A stretch of DNA of 38,745 nucleotides from a virus, in the IMG/VR virus record IMGVR_UViG_3300047668_001250, positions 1 through 38,745 of that record. One strand, given 5' to 3'. Below the pieces are notes generated by a model, which worked only from the letters and a program-made list of their open reading frames with translations, was not told the origin of the DNA and did no database searches. The position numbers were made by a program, and so were the translations under genes. This document shows positions 21,729-28,132 of this stretch, one piece after another (the stretch's first letter is position 1; the number at the start of each line of letters is the position of its first letter).

Positions 21729-22261
21729 TTAAAATAAAAAAAATTACGTTTGATGATATATCTCCTATGTGGGGAAAGTATCTACCCAACATGTCATTAG
21801 AAGAAACTTCTGCTATGTCTTGTTTTAAAAAGAGGACACAAGATCCAGAAACAATGAGACACGATGACGTTGATCACTATGATTTAGAAAATCAAAAATT
21901 TATTCCTACGTTTTGGGGAGCATTTGATGATGATAAACTCATAGGTGTTAACTCTGGACATATGACACTAGACAGACTTTATAGATCAAGAGGTTTATTT
22001 GTTAAGAATGAATATAGAGGACAGGGTATAGGAATGAAATTATTACTTAAAACTATATCACAAGGTTACCATGAGAAAGCACATGCAGTGTGGAGTTATC
22101 CTAAAAAAGAATCTTGGGAAACATATAAGAAATGTACTTTTATTCTATGTGGTGAGAATTTTTACTTTGAATGGGAACCCAATCTTAACAGTTCAGGCCT
22201 AAACAGTCGATGCATTAAGATTCTTAATAAATTAGAATTTTATAAAGTAAAGACCGACTAA
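21725..22261 (+). CDS. GNAT-family acetyltransferase (178 aa)
   Basis: RGLFVKNEYRGQGIGMKLLLKTI is a clear GNAT motif A with the acetyl-CoA pyrophosphate loop (RGQGIG). The N-terminal half (ISPMWGKYLPNMSLEET...) forms the acceptor side. It transfers an acetyl group to an amine on a protein or small molecule, not identifiable here. It starts within the stop of the oxygenase gene (ATGA) and its end overlaps, tail to tail, the small membrane-protein gene on the - strand by 30 nt. Confidence 0.88.
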   Translation: MIKIKKITFDDISPMWGKYLPNMSLEETSAMSCFKKRTQDPETMRHDDVDHYDLENQKFIPTFWGAFDDDKLIGVNSGHMTLDRLYRSRGLFVKNEYRGQGIGMKLLLKTISQGYHEKAHAVWSYPKKESWETYKKCTFILCGENFYFEWEPNLNSSGLNSRCIKILNKLEFYKVKTD

Positions 22262-22366
22262 ACAAATTGATATAGTTCCCAAAAAGATTGATGCAAGGAG
22301 GAATGCAAATTTCAAAATATTTGTCGCACTCAATTCAATCGGTTCAGCCGGCTTACCTAAGCCCAT
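22232..22366 (-). CDS. Small membrane protein (44 aa)
   Basis: MGLGKPAEPIELSATNILKF is followed by a hydrophobic segment (AFLLASIFLGTISICLVGLYFI), so one transmembrane helix. The start at 22366 is chosen because MGLGKPAEPIEL begins a conserved-looking motif; a longer frame to 22444 has no ribosome site. It is the last gene of a - strand operon of five tiny proteins and overlaps the GNAT gene by 30 nt. Confidence 0.6.
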   Translation of the reverse strand: MGLGKPAEPIELSATNILKFAFLLASIFLGTISICLVGLYFIKF

Positions 22367-22392
22367 AAAGGCTTTAATCGCACTAGTAAAAA

Positions 22393-22560
22393 TCAAAACA
22401 AAAAACTGTTGAGAAACATTACAGCAAACATCATTGTTAAACACATGATCTGAATGATTGCTGGTACTACTACAAATAACTTCATTACATCAAAGTCACC
22501 TTTCATAAAAAAGTCAGTGTTGTTCCACTCATCAACTTCTTCAGGTGTTGCGTTTCTCAT
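22393..22560 (-). CDS. Small membrane protein (55 aa)
   Basis: An acidic N-terminal part (MRNATPEEVDEWNNTDFFMKGDFD) precedes one long hydrophobic segment (VMKLFVVVPAIIQIMCLTMMFAVMFLNSFLF). The ATG at 22560 overlaps the previous stop as TAATG, so translation is coupled; this start is preferred to an upstream ATG at 22620. No family is recognised. Together with its neighbours it suggests a set of membrane-active peptides. Confidence 0.65.
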   Translation of the reverse strand: MRNATPEEVDEWNNTDFFMKGDFDVMKLFVVVPAIIQIMCLTMMFAVMFLNSFLF

Positions 22561-22691
22561 TACATGTATGCTATTTGTGCCATGCATACGAACATCGAAC
22601 CCCAAAGCAAAGCATAACAAAATGCTTCCATCTTTCGGTCAACCTTCTTAAATATGCCTGACTTGTCTATTACTAATTTAATAGTATTCAT
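22560..22691 (-). CDS. Small membrane protein (43 aa)
   Basis: MNTIKLVIDKSGIFKKVDRKME is followed by AFCYALLWGSMFVCMAQIAYM, a single hydrophobic segment with two Cys. CAGGAGTATT is a good ribosome site. It overlaps the upstream gene by 4 nt (ATGA) and the downstream one by 3 nt (TAATG). Its short basic, then hydrophobic layout suits a membrane peptide. Confidence 0.65.
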   Translation of the reverse strand: MNTIKLVIDKSGIFKKVDRKMEAFCYALLWGSMFVCMAQIAYM

Positions 22692-22819
22692 AATACTCCT
22701 GTGTGTATATGTGTTTGTTGTAAATCTCTTAGTACTCTGTTTATCCCAGCGCCAGTCTCCATAGTATGGAGTGCTAACATTAACAGTGTATAAAAACTAA
22801 TTCGGAATGCGTGTGTCAT
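22688..22819 (-). CDS. Small hypothetical protein (43 aa)
   Basis: MTHAFRISFYTLLMLALHTMET, then GAGINRVLRDLQQTHIHTGVL: a short hydrophobic segment near the N terminus resembles a signal anchor, with a polar His/Gln tail. Its stop overlaps the next ATG (ATGA) exactly, which is the main argument that it is real; the ribosome site is weak. Confidence 0.5.
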   Translation of the reverse strand: MTHAFRISFYTLLMLALHTMETGAGINRVLRDLQQTHIHTGVL

Positions 22820-22829
22820 AGTATGTGTC

Positions 22830-22928
22830 TCATATAGGACTCATTGCCAAGATTGTAATACAAAAAATAACAGCAAGACTTATTAACTCTAATTGGTCTT
22901 TTATCTTCTGTATTTTTCTGACTGACAT
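22830..22928 (-). CDS. Small membrane peptide (32 aa)
   Basis: MSVRKIQKIKDQLELISLAVIF, then CITILAMSPI: a basic start followed by one hydrophobic segment. AAGGAATC precedes the ATG. It leads the five-gene small-protein operon, with a late-type TAAATA 63 nt upstream (22992-22997). Confidence 0.55.
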   Translation of the reverse strand: MSVRKIQKIKDQLELISLAVIFCITILAMSPI

Positions 22929-22991
22929 GATTCCTTTATATAAATGTAATTGATATTCACTTATAACGTAAGGTTATAAATGTTTCGACTC

Positions 22992-22997
22992 TATTTA
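22992..22997 (-). promoter_or_regulatory. Late-type promoter of the small membrane-protein operon
   Basis: GCATAAATAGAGT on the - strand, 63 nt before the first ATG (22928). Intergenic and in the right orientation. Confidence 0.45.
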
Positions 22998-23030
22998 TGC
23001 CTCAGAAATAAAAACTATATTTTATCCATA

Positions 23031-23063
23031 AAAAAAGCACCGTAAAATTAATTACGATGCTTT
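23031..23063 (-). terminator. Rho-independent terminator of the outer-membrane protein gene
   Basis: On the - strand AAAGCATCGTAA pairs with TTACGGTGCTTT (one G-T pair) and is followed by a T-run, 17 nt after the stop at 23080. Symmetric A and T tracts may let it act on the other strand too. Confidence 0.8.
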
Positions 23064-23079
23064 AAGATTTTGAATCAGA

Positions 23080-23736
23080 TTAAAAGTGGTAGTTATAACT
23101 CACAAATAAACTGTCTTCATCTATCATACCTGAAAAATCATCAGCGGTAAAGTCTGACCAACCTAGTGTCACATGTCCTTTTAAAAGATCGAAACCTTTT
23201 GATACAGTCCAGTGTGTTCCTATGCCTTCTCCGTCGCCATACGCCACGTCAACAACTTTTAACATTCCAGTTGAAAACTCAGTGTAGTCACCTGCATCAT
23301 CTTGTCCCATATAGTGAGACAAAGTAACACCTAGTATACTTGCTGATAAGAGTATTTCTTCATAGTCTAAAGATGAGTCTCCGTTGTATGCGTAATCTAT
23401 ATAGGCTACGTTAAAACCGATATGTTCCCAATCTTTTTTAAGACCGACAACTGTATCGATTTCGTGTGAGGCTTTGCCGTCACCGAAGTCTACTTCTGAT
23501 ACCCACACACTTCCGTACATGCCACCCCACTCTGCATCTAACGATGCTGATAGTTGATGGTTACCTACGTGTTGTGACTGACCTCTGAAGATATAGTCTG
23601 ATGATATGCCAACTGTTCCACCCATTGATGGTCCGGCGCTGACACTTGACGCAATACAAACTAATGATAATGCTATCACTAATTTAATCGCGGTATCGAA
23701 ATGAGCCGATAGTAGACTCTTTATGCTTTCTAACAT
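23080..23736 (-). CDS. Outer-membrane beta-barrel protein, Gcw_chp/TIGR02001-like (218 aa)
   Basis: A cleaved signal peptide (AIKLVIALSLVCIASSVSAG, site after VSA) is followed by GISSDYIFRGQSQ, the diagnostic SxxYxFRGxSQ motif of the TIGR02001/Gcw_chp family. Alternating amphipathic strands continue to the C-terminal SLFVSYNYHF, which ends in Phe as outer-membrane proteins do for BAM recognition. The family is bacterial and usually chromosomal, so a phage copy is unusual. It may change the surface of infected cells, for example to block other phages or alter uptake. It has its own terminator and GCAAGGAGAAATAAT ribosome site. Confidence 0.88.
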   Translation of the reverse strand: MLESIKSLLSAHFDTAIKLVIALSLVCIASSVSAGPSMGGTVGISSDYIFRGQSQHVGNHQLSASLDAEWGGMYGSVWVSEVDFGDGKASHEIDTVVGLKKDWEHIGFNVAYIDYAYNGDSSLDYEEILLSASILGVTLSHYMGQDDAGDYTEFSTGMLKVVDVAYGDGEGIGTHWTVSKGFDLLKGHVTLGWSDFTADDFSGMIDEDSLFVSYNYHF

Positions 23737-23789
23737 ATTATTTCTCCTTGCATTGAAGCAACTGTAATTATAATAAGACGGGTTAATTC

Positions 23790-23939
23790 TTATTTGCGTT
23801 TGGTTTTGTATTTAGAGATTGATCCTCTGCCGCCACCGCTTCCGGTGCCACCTGATGATTTCTTATCTTTGCGTTTTTTCATCACAAAGAATACAACTCC
23901 AGCAATAATTGCAATTGCTAATATTGTTTGAAAATCCAT
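23790..23939 (-). CDS. Single-span membrane protein with basic Gly-rich tail (49 aa)
   Basis: MDFQTILAIAIIAGVVFFVMKK gives one N-terminal membrane helix, and KRKDKKSSGGTGSGGGRGSIS with KYKTKRK forms a basic, Gly-rich cytoplasmic tail. GGAGGAACAAT is a strong ribosome site, and a late-type TAAATA lies 57 nt upstream. The layout resembles small phage membrane anchors or pinholins, but no family is recognised. It precedes the outer-membrane barrel gene by 53 nt. Confidence 0.7.
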   Translation of the reverse strand: MDFQTILAIAIIAGVVFFVMKKRKDKKSSGGTGSGGGRGSISKYKTKRK

Positions 23940-23996
23940 ATTGTTCCTCCATTAGATTTCATTACTTACGGATCAACAAATGCTTTTCCGTGTTAT

Positions 23997-24002
23997 TATT
24001 TA
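23997..24002 (-). promoter_or_regulatory. Late-type promoter of the 49-aa membrane protein
   Basis: GACTAAATAATAAC on the - strand, 57 nt before the ATG at 23939. Opposite-facing copies for the + strand lie at 24020 and 24118. Confidence 0.5.
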
Positions 24003-24117
24003 GTCGGTTTTACCCATCCTAAATAGTATTATATGTAAAATCCGTTATTTATGCCCAAATTATCCTTATTAAACCAACAATTAAAAAATACTTCTTTATA
24101 AACACCCTAAAATGTAC

Positions 24118-24123
24118 TAAATA
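24118..24123 (+). promoter_or_regulatory. Late-type promoter of the Gly-rich membrane protein
   Basis: TACTAAATATTAG, 45 nt before the ATG at 24169, with the strong GAGGAGGACT ribosome site in the leader. A second TAAATA at 24020-24025 is further upstream. Apart from these, 23940-24168 shows no gene. Confidence 0.5.
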
Positions 24124-24168
24124 TTAGTGAGGAAATGCAATAATGCAAATATTTGAGGAGGACTCAAT

Positions 24169-24390
24169 ATGAATAATGTAATGGCAATGATCAATGATAT
24201 GATCAAAGGACTTACTGGTATCGCTGTTGGCCTATTAGGGCTTGGCGTAGTAGTAGGCGTACTATTTGGCGACCTAATGGGTGTCAATGTTGTCGGTGGA
24301 TTGTTAAATTTAGTGAACAGTTTAGGCGAAGCCGGATTTGTTGGCTTACTAGTAGCAATCATTTTAATTCATTTATTTACGAAAGAATAA
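24169..24390 (+). CDS. Small two-span Gly-rich membrane protein (73 aa)
   Basis: Two hydrophobic segments, GLTGIAVGLLGLGVVVGVLF and AGFVGLLVAIILIHLF, flank a Gly/Asn-rich loop (GDLMGVNVVGGLLNLVNSLGE); the ends are short and polar. Small proteins like this recur in marine T4-like phages as I recall, without known function. Holin-like topology or a membrane-embedded virion component are both possible. GAGGAGGACTCAAT upstream is the strongest ribosome site in this region, suggesting high expression, and a strong terminator follows after 14 nt. Confidence 0.75.
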   Translation: MNNVMAMINDMIKGLTGIAVGLLGLGVVVGVLFGDLMGVNVVGGLLNLVNSLGEAGFVGLLVAIILIHLFTKE

Positions 24391-24404
24391 ATTTAAGAAT
24401 TTAT

Positions 24405-24430
24405 AAAAGCAGACTTCGGTCTGCTTTTTT
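24405..24430. terminator. Strong bidirectional terminator
   Basis: AAAAGCAGAC, a TTCG tetraloop and GTCTGC followed by six T. With the A-run on the other side it also serves the converging ferredoxin reductase gene, which stops at 24435. Confidence 0.9.
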
Positions 24431-24434
24431 GTGG

Positions 24435-25154
24435 CTATTGATCCACGAATGCTTTTTCAATAACGAACTCGCCAGTCTCTCTGTTTGACCCTTCAGTCAT
24501 GCCTAAGTCTTTGCACCATTCAACTACGTCATAGTTAAACTGCATGTTGCCACAAGCCATAACACGATCACCTGGCTGTATGAATCTATTGTCGATTCGT
24601 TGATCACCTTCGCCAGTGACTAGAGGAGTGTATATCAATTTGTCTTTTAACAATTCATGTATGTCAGGCTCGTCTTCAAAGATTGAGGTGAGTTCTTTGT
24701 TATAGGCTAAGTCATCTCTATGTCTAGCAGAATGAACTAAGTGAATACTATCAAATGATTCAATAATATCTAAGTCTCTAATCGTTGACATGAAAGGAGC
24801 AAGTCCTGTTCCTGTTGCCAACAACAATAAACGTTTACCACCTGGAGTAAGAAAAGCATTTCGTAATGTTCCAGTAGTCTTCGGTAAGAGTACAAGTTCA
24901 TCTCCTACTTTAACATTTGATAATTCATTTGTCAGAGGACCTACATTCTTAATACTTAAGAACTCTAAGTTCTCAGCCCAGGGAGGACTGACAACACTGT
25001 ATGCTCTAATGACATTTTTCTTATACTTGTCACTCATCATTCCGATCATAGCAAACTCACCGGACTCAAATCTAAAAGATTCATCTCTAGTTGTTTTAAT
25101 ACTAAAAGTCCTATCAGACCAATGAACTATATTTGTTACGTTTACTTTTATCAT
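24435..25154 (-). CDS. fpr: Ferredoxin/flavodoxin-NADP+ reductase, Fpr-type (239 aa)
   Basis: RAYSVVSPPW is the FAD-binding RxYS motif; GTGLAPFMSTIRD and MACGNMQFNYDV are the NADP-binding motifs; the C terminus GEFVIEKAFVDQ matches the (G)xYxIExAFVEK ending of Pseudomonas/Azotobacter-type Fpr. It passes electrons between NADPH and ferredoxin or flavodoxin in the cytoplasm. I know of few phage-encoded copies. The ATG is only 5 nt after the CCA end of the tRNA-Leu gene and has no Shine-Dalgarno, so tRNA processing would leave a nearly leaderless mRNA. It could feed the radical SAM enzyme at 26254 or Fe-S assembly. Confidence 0.93.
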   Translation of the reverse strand: MIKVNVTNIVHWSDRTFSIKTTRDESFRFESGEFAMIGMMSDKYKKNVIRAYSVVSPPWAENLEFLSIKNVGPLTNELSNVKVGDELVLLPKTTGTLRNAFLTPGGKRLLLLATGTGLAPFMSTIRDLDIIESFDSIHLVHSARHRDDLAYNKELTSIFEDEPDIHELLKDKLIYTPLVTGEGDQRIDNRFIQPGDRVMACGNMQFNYDVVEWCKDLGMTEGSNRETGEFVIEKAFVDQ

Positions 25155-25159
25155 AATAT

Positions 25160-25246
25160 TGGTACCCGAGGCCGGACTTGAACCGGCATGATATTTCTAT
25201 CGAGGGATTTTAAGTCCCTTGTGTCTACCAATTCCACCACTCGGGC
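25160..25246 (-). tRNA. tRNA-Leu (anticodon UAA)
   Basis: Class II tRNA on the - strand: acceptor GCCCGAG/CTCGGGT (G1-U72), anticodon loop CTTAAAA (TAA), long variable arm, T-arm GGTTCAAGTCC, discriminator A and encoded CCA. Its first base is also the last base of the preceding gene's TAG. Confidence 0.95.
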
Positions 25247-25452
25247 TAATCTAGTTTCCATTCCATTTTTTCTTCTAGTGCGACTTGCACGCCATGTATG
25301 TAATCTCTATCTTCTTCACTTAGTACTTCCCAAGCAAAGGTAACTTTGTCTAACAAATCTGTTACTTTGTCTGGGTCAGCAAGATGTTCGTTGGCTTCCA
25401 TGATACGTTGTATCTCATCCATTCTTGCATTCAACTTTTCACGTAATTTCAT
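25246..25452 (-). CDS. Small conserved phage protein between tRNA genes (68 aa)
   Basis: MKLREKLNARMDEIQRIMEANE, with LADPDKVTDLLDKVTFAWEVLSEEDRDYIHGVQVALEEKMEWKLD, is a helical, charged protein. I recall close relatives in many T4-like marine phages, also next to tRNA genes, without known function. The ATG at 25452 has AGAGAG upstream; a longer frame to 25530 runs into the tRNA-Ala gene and is rejected. Its TAG shares one base with the tRNA-Leu 5' end, so processing there removes the final G. Confidence 0.85.
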   Translation of the reverse strand: MKLREKLNARMDEIQRIMEANEHLADPDKVTDLLDKVTFAWEVLSEEDRDYIHGVQVALEEKMEWKLD

Positions 25453-25469
25453 AAACTCTCTATAGTATA

Positions 25470-25545
25470 TGGTGGAGCGAATAGGGATCGAACCTACGAC
25501 CTGCTGGTTGCAAACCAGCCGCTCTCCCAACTGAGCTACCGCCCC
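25470..25545 (-). tRNA. tRNA-Ala (anticodon UGC)
   Basis: Cloverleaf on the - strand: acceptor GGGGCGG/TCGCTCC with the G3-U70 pair that defines alanine identity, anticodon loop TTTGCAA (TGC), T-arm GGTTCGATCCC, discriminator A and encoded CCA. Confidence 0.95.
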
Positions 25546-25552
25546 AATAAAC

Positions 25553-25627
25553 TGGAGCTCCCTGTCCGATTTGAACGGACGACCTACTGCTTACAAAGCA
25601 GTTACTCTACCACTGAGTTAAGGGAGC
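25553..25627 (-). tRNA. tRNA-Thr (anticodon UGU)
   Basis: Cloverleaf on the - strand: acceptor GCTCCCT/AGGGAGC, anticodon stem ACTGC/GCAGT with loop TTTGTAA (TGT), T-arm CCGTTCAAATCGG, discriminator T and encoded CCA. First tRNA after the dual promoter at 25635-25675. Confidence 0.93.
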
Positions 25628-25634
25628 ATCATTA

Positions 25635-25675
25635 TATTTAGTGAGTATTATATCAGACACATTATTTTTTGTCAA
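25635..25675 (-). promoter_or_regulatory. Sigma-70 and late-type promoters of the tRNA-fpr unit
   Basis: On the - strand TTGACA (25670-25675), 17 bp and TATAAT (25647-25652) form a perfect sigma-70 promoter without a spacer palindrome. TAAATA (25635-25640) ends 7 nt before the tRNA-Thr 5' end. The unit may be read both early and late. Confidence 0.88.
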
Positions 25676-25691
25676 AGGTTTTCTTACCCAT

Positions 25692-25697
25692 TAAATA
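25692..25697 (+). promoter_or_regulatory. Late-type promoter, leaderless arrangement
   Basis: CATTAAATAGTATTATGG: TAAATA ends 5 nt before the ATG at 25703, with no Shine-Dalgarno. Back-to-back with the tRNA promoter. Confidence 0.65.
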
Positions 25698-25702
25698 GTA
25701 TT

Positions 25703-26254
25703 ATGGACTTATTATCATTCTCTCACGGACAAACTCAAAGTAAACTTTGGTTATGTGATACTATTGAACAGTATATACCACAAGATGCCGTAGTTTCTAT
25801 TATTGGGTGCTGGTATAATATGTTAGGTTTTATGCTTTTAACTCGTAAACGAGACATGTATCAGCACATCTTAGGTATAGATATCAACTCAGAAGCGACT
25901 AGAGGAGCTGATATACTCTGTCAGGGCTTTATGATTGGTGGAAATGCACAGTTAAGGAACGTTACGGCAGATGCTTCTACGTATCATATTCAAGGACACA
26001 GTGTAGTAATTAACACAAGTGTAGAACATATGACTGATGACTGGTTTAACAATGTTGATCCAAATGCATTAGTTTGTATTCAATCTAGTGACGTATCGAA
26101 AGAAGAAGAACCTTGGTTAGTGACGAATCCATGTTCTAATATAGAATCGTTACAAGAAAGATTTCCACTAACAGAGTTGCTATTCGCAGAAACAAAACTC
26201 TTTGATTATGGGAGTTCAAGTTACAATCGTTACATGATTATTGGTAGAAAATAA
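25703..26254 (+). CDS. Class I SAM-dependent methyltransferase-like protein (183 aa)
   Basis: VVSIIGCWYNMLGFMLL resembles methyltransferase motif I (G-x-W-Y in place of GxGxG), ILGIDINSEA is motif II with the acidic ribose-binding residue, and VVINTSVEHMTDDWFNNV corresponds to motif IV/V. It is a small Rossmann-fold enzyme whose substrate is unknown. The overlap with the radical SAM gene (TAATG) indicates coupled synthesis and probably one pathway. Motif I is divergent, so SAM binding is likely but not certain. Confidence 0.7.
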   Translation: MDLLSFSHGQTQSKLWLCDTIEQYIPQDAVVSIIGCWYNMLGFMLLTRKRDMYQHILGIDINSEATRGADILCQGFMIGGNAQLRNVTADASTYHIQGHSVVINTSVEHMTDDWFNNVDPNALVCIQSSDVSKEEEPWLVTNPCSNIESLQERFPLTELLFAETKLFDYGSSSYNRYMIIGRK

Positions 26255-27396
26255 TGTATGATTACGAGGACATAAGAACAGTACATTTAGAAATTACAGA
26301 GAAATGTAATGCCGCATGTCCTATGTGTGCTAGAAACATTAATGGCGGAGAAGATAACCCCTGGTTACAAAACGCTGAACTGTCATTAACTGACATCATT
26401 ACTATTTTCCCTGATCAATTTATTCAACAACTTAATCATATGTTTATGTGCGGTAACTACGGAGATCCTATAGTTGCTAAAGATACATTAAAAGTATTCA
26501 AACATTTTAGAAGTGTTAATCCAACAATATATCTAAGTATGAATACTAATGGATCTGCAAGAACTAAACAATGGTGGAAAGATTTAGCAGAAGTTATTGG
26601 CACTGATGGCTATGTTATTTTTAGCATAGATGGACTAGAAGATACGAATTATCTATATCGTAAAAATACTATTTGGGATAAGATAATGGAGAACGCAAAG
26701 TCGTTCATAGATGCAGGTGGAATTGCTCATTGGGAATACATTGTTTTTGAACACAACGAGCATCAAGTCGAAGAGGCCAGAAGGCTTTCAGAGCAAATGG
26801 GTTTCCAAAAGTTTCAAGTTAAAACATCATCTAGGTTCTTTTCTAGTGTCGCAGGAAGCACTAAGTCATACATCAAAACATTAGACAGAACCGGTATGGA
26901 AATCGTCATCAGAGAGCCCAGAGGGGCGGCCTACGCTAATCAATTTACTAAAGAGATGTCGAGTATAGCAGAGGAAAAAGAAATCATTTTTCCAACAAAA
27001 AAAGTAGATTTATTAGGGAAGTTAACTCCAGAATTATTTAATTCTAGGTCTAAAGTTCAACAACATTATGACTCTACACCTATAAAATGTAAGGTAAAAG
27101 AAGAAAAAAGTATCTATGTAAGTGCTGAAGGAATACTACAACCCTGTTGCTGGGTAGCAGGACAAATGTATAACTGGTATCACACACCGAGAGGTAGTCA
27201 GATATGGTCTGTGATTAATAAAGTGGGTAAGGAAAATATTAGTGCATTAGATTACACAATTGAAGAAATATTAGAGAATAACTATTTTAATTTGATTGAA
27301 GATAGTTGGGGCAAGTCTAGTTGCAATGAAGGAAAGTTACAAGTGTGTGCAAAGACATGCGGTCTTAACGATGCCTTTGCACAACAATACTTATAA
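26254..27396 (+). CDS. Radical SAM enzyme with C-terminal Cys-rich region (380 aa)
   Basis: EITEKCNAACPMCARNI contains the CxxxCxxC motif (Cys18, Cys22, Cys25) that binds the catalytic [4Fe-4S] cluster, followed by MCGNYGDPI and YVIFSIDGLEDTN blocks of the TIM barrel. The C-terminal part has further cysteines (IKCKVKEEKSIYVSAEGILQPCCW and QVCAKTC), suggesting a SPASM/twitch-like auxiliary cluster domain. Such enzymes modify peptides, sugars or tRNA by radical chemistry. It needs SAM, Fe-S clusters and low-potential electrons; the window also encodes MetK, IscU, ErpA and FNR. The 3' end overlaps the peroxiredoxin gene by 6 nt, tail to tail. Confidence 0.9.
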   Translation: MYDYEDIRTVHLEITEKCNAACPMCARNINGGEDNPWLQNAELSLTDIITIFPDQFIQQLNHMFMCGNYGDPIVAKDTLKVFKHFRSVNPTIYLSMNTNGSARTKQWWKDLAEVIGTDGYVIFSIDGLEDTNYLYRKNTIWDKIMENAKSFIDAGGIAHWEYIVFEHNEHQVEEARRLSEQMGFQKFQVKTSSRFFSSVAGSTKSYIKTLDRTGMEIVIREPRGAAYANQFTKEMSSIAEEKEIIFPTKKVDLLGKLTPELFNSRSKVQQHYDSTPIKCKVKEEKSIYVSAEGILQPCCWVAGQMYNWYHTPRGSQIWSVINKVGKENISALDYTIEEILENNYFNLIEDSWGKSSCNEGKLQVCAKTCGLNDAFAQQYL

Positions 27397-27978
27397 AGTA
27401 CAGCCACCTACTTCACGTCCAGCTGGTGTATTCGCACATGCTTGAATAGCATCTAATACTCTTAGAGTCTCTATTGCTGATCTACCTGTAGTTAAATCGT
27501 TTACAGTAACATGCTGAATCACGTTGTTTGGATCAACGATAAACGTAGCACGTAAACATGCTCCTGCAGGATGAAAGAAGATACCTAATTGTCTGCATAG
27601 ACTATAGTTATGACCTTCACCATGAGCATCTTTGTAACTTCGTTGAGTATCGGCAAACTGAGTGTGCTTGATTTCTCGCAACCCAGGATGTTCTTTTTGC
27701 CATGCTAATTTACAGAATTCATTATCAGTACTACCTGTCAATAGAACTGTGTCTCTACTTTCAAACTCATCGTTTAATGAATCATAGTCTATGATTTCTG
27801 TTGGACAAACGAATGTAAAGTCTTTTGGATAGAACATTAGAATCTTCCACTTACCTTCAAAAGATTTTTCAGTGATTTCAAAAAACTGATCTGTGTCTGG
27901 TTGACCTGGTTTAACCCCTGTTACTTTAAAAGGTGCTATTTGATCACCTACTGTTTTCATTCCCGCGTTACTTGGCAT
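27391..27978 (-). CDS. Typical 2-Cys peroxiredoxin, AhpC/Prx family (195 aa)
   Basis: FYPKDFTFVCPTEI holds the peroxidatic Cys58 in the TxxC (FTFVCPTE) motif; the resolving Cys is Cys181 in QACANTPAG. GACLRATFIVDPNNVI is the usual dimer and active-site region. It reduces H2O2 and alkyl peroxides using thioredoxin or AhpF-like partners; none is seen nearby, so host partners or the phage glutaredoxin are candidates. AAGGAGCTAAACA is a strong ribosome site with a late-type TAAATA 30 nt upstream. It may protect Fe-S and ribonucleotide reductase chemistry late in infection. Confidence 0.92.
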   Translation of the reverse strand: MPSNAGMKTVGDQIAPFKVTGVKPGQPDTDQFFEITEKSFEGKWKILMFYPKDFTFVCPTEIIDYDSLNDEFESRDTVLLTGSTDNEFCKLAWQKEHPGLREIKHTQFADTQRSYKDAHGEGHNYSLCRQLGIFFHPAGACLRATFIVDPNNVIQHVTVNDLTTGRSAIETLRVLDAIQACANTPAGREVGGCTL

Positions 27979-28008
27979 TGTTTAGCTCCTTTGTTTTGTA
28001 TGCTGATG

Positions 28009-28014
28009 TATTTA
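28009..28014 (-). promoter_or_regulatory. Late-type promoter of the peroxiredoxin
   Basis: GTGTAAATACATC on the - strand, 30 nt before the ATG at 27978, with the ribosome site in the leader. The rest of 28015-28132 shows no gene. Confidence 0.5.
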
Positions 28015-28132
28015 CACATGTTTTCTAGTGCAAAAATATTTTTTCAGTTTAAAAGGACTATATACTTATATGTCACAAATTTGTCACAAAACTGTAACAA
28101 TACATACACACGTTGACATTTACTAGGAAGTT

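Noticed and set aside
24142-24171. Nine-codon frame overlapping the start of the 73-aa gene
   Set aside because: It arises because the ribosome site GAGGAGGACT happens to be open in that frame; no own ribosome site.
24117-24362. - strand frame opposite the 73-aa membrane protein
   Set aside because: Pro/Thr-rich antisense shadow without a ribosome site; the + strand frame has a very strong one.
24790-25125. + strand frame within fpr
   Set aside because: Antisense to a clear FNR coding sequence; Ser/Pro-rich shadow.
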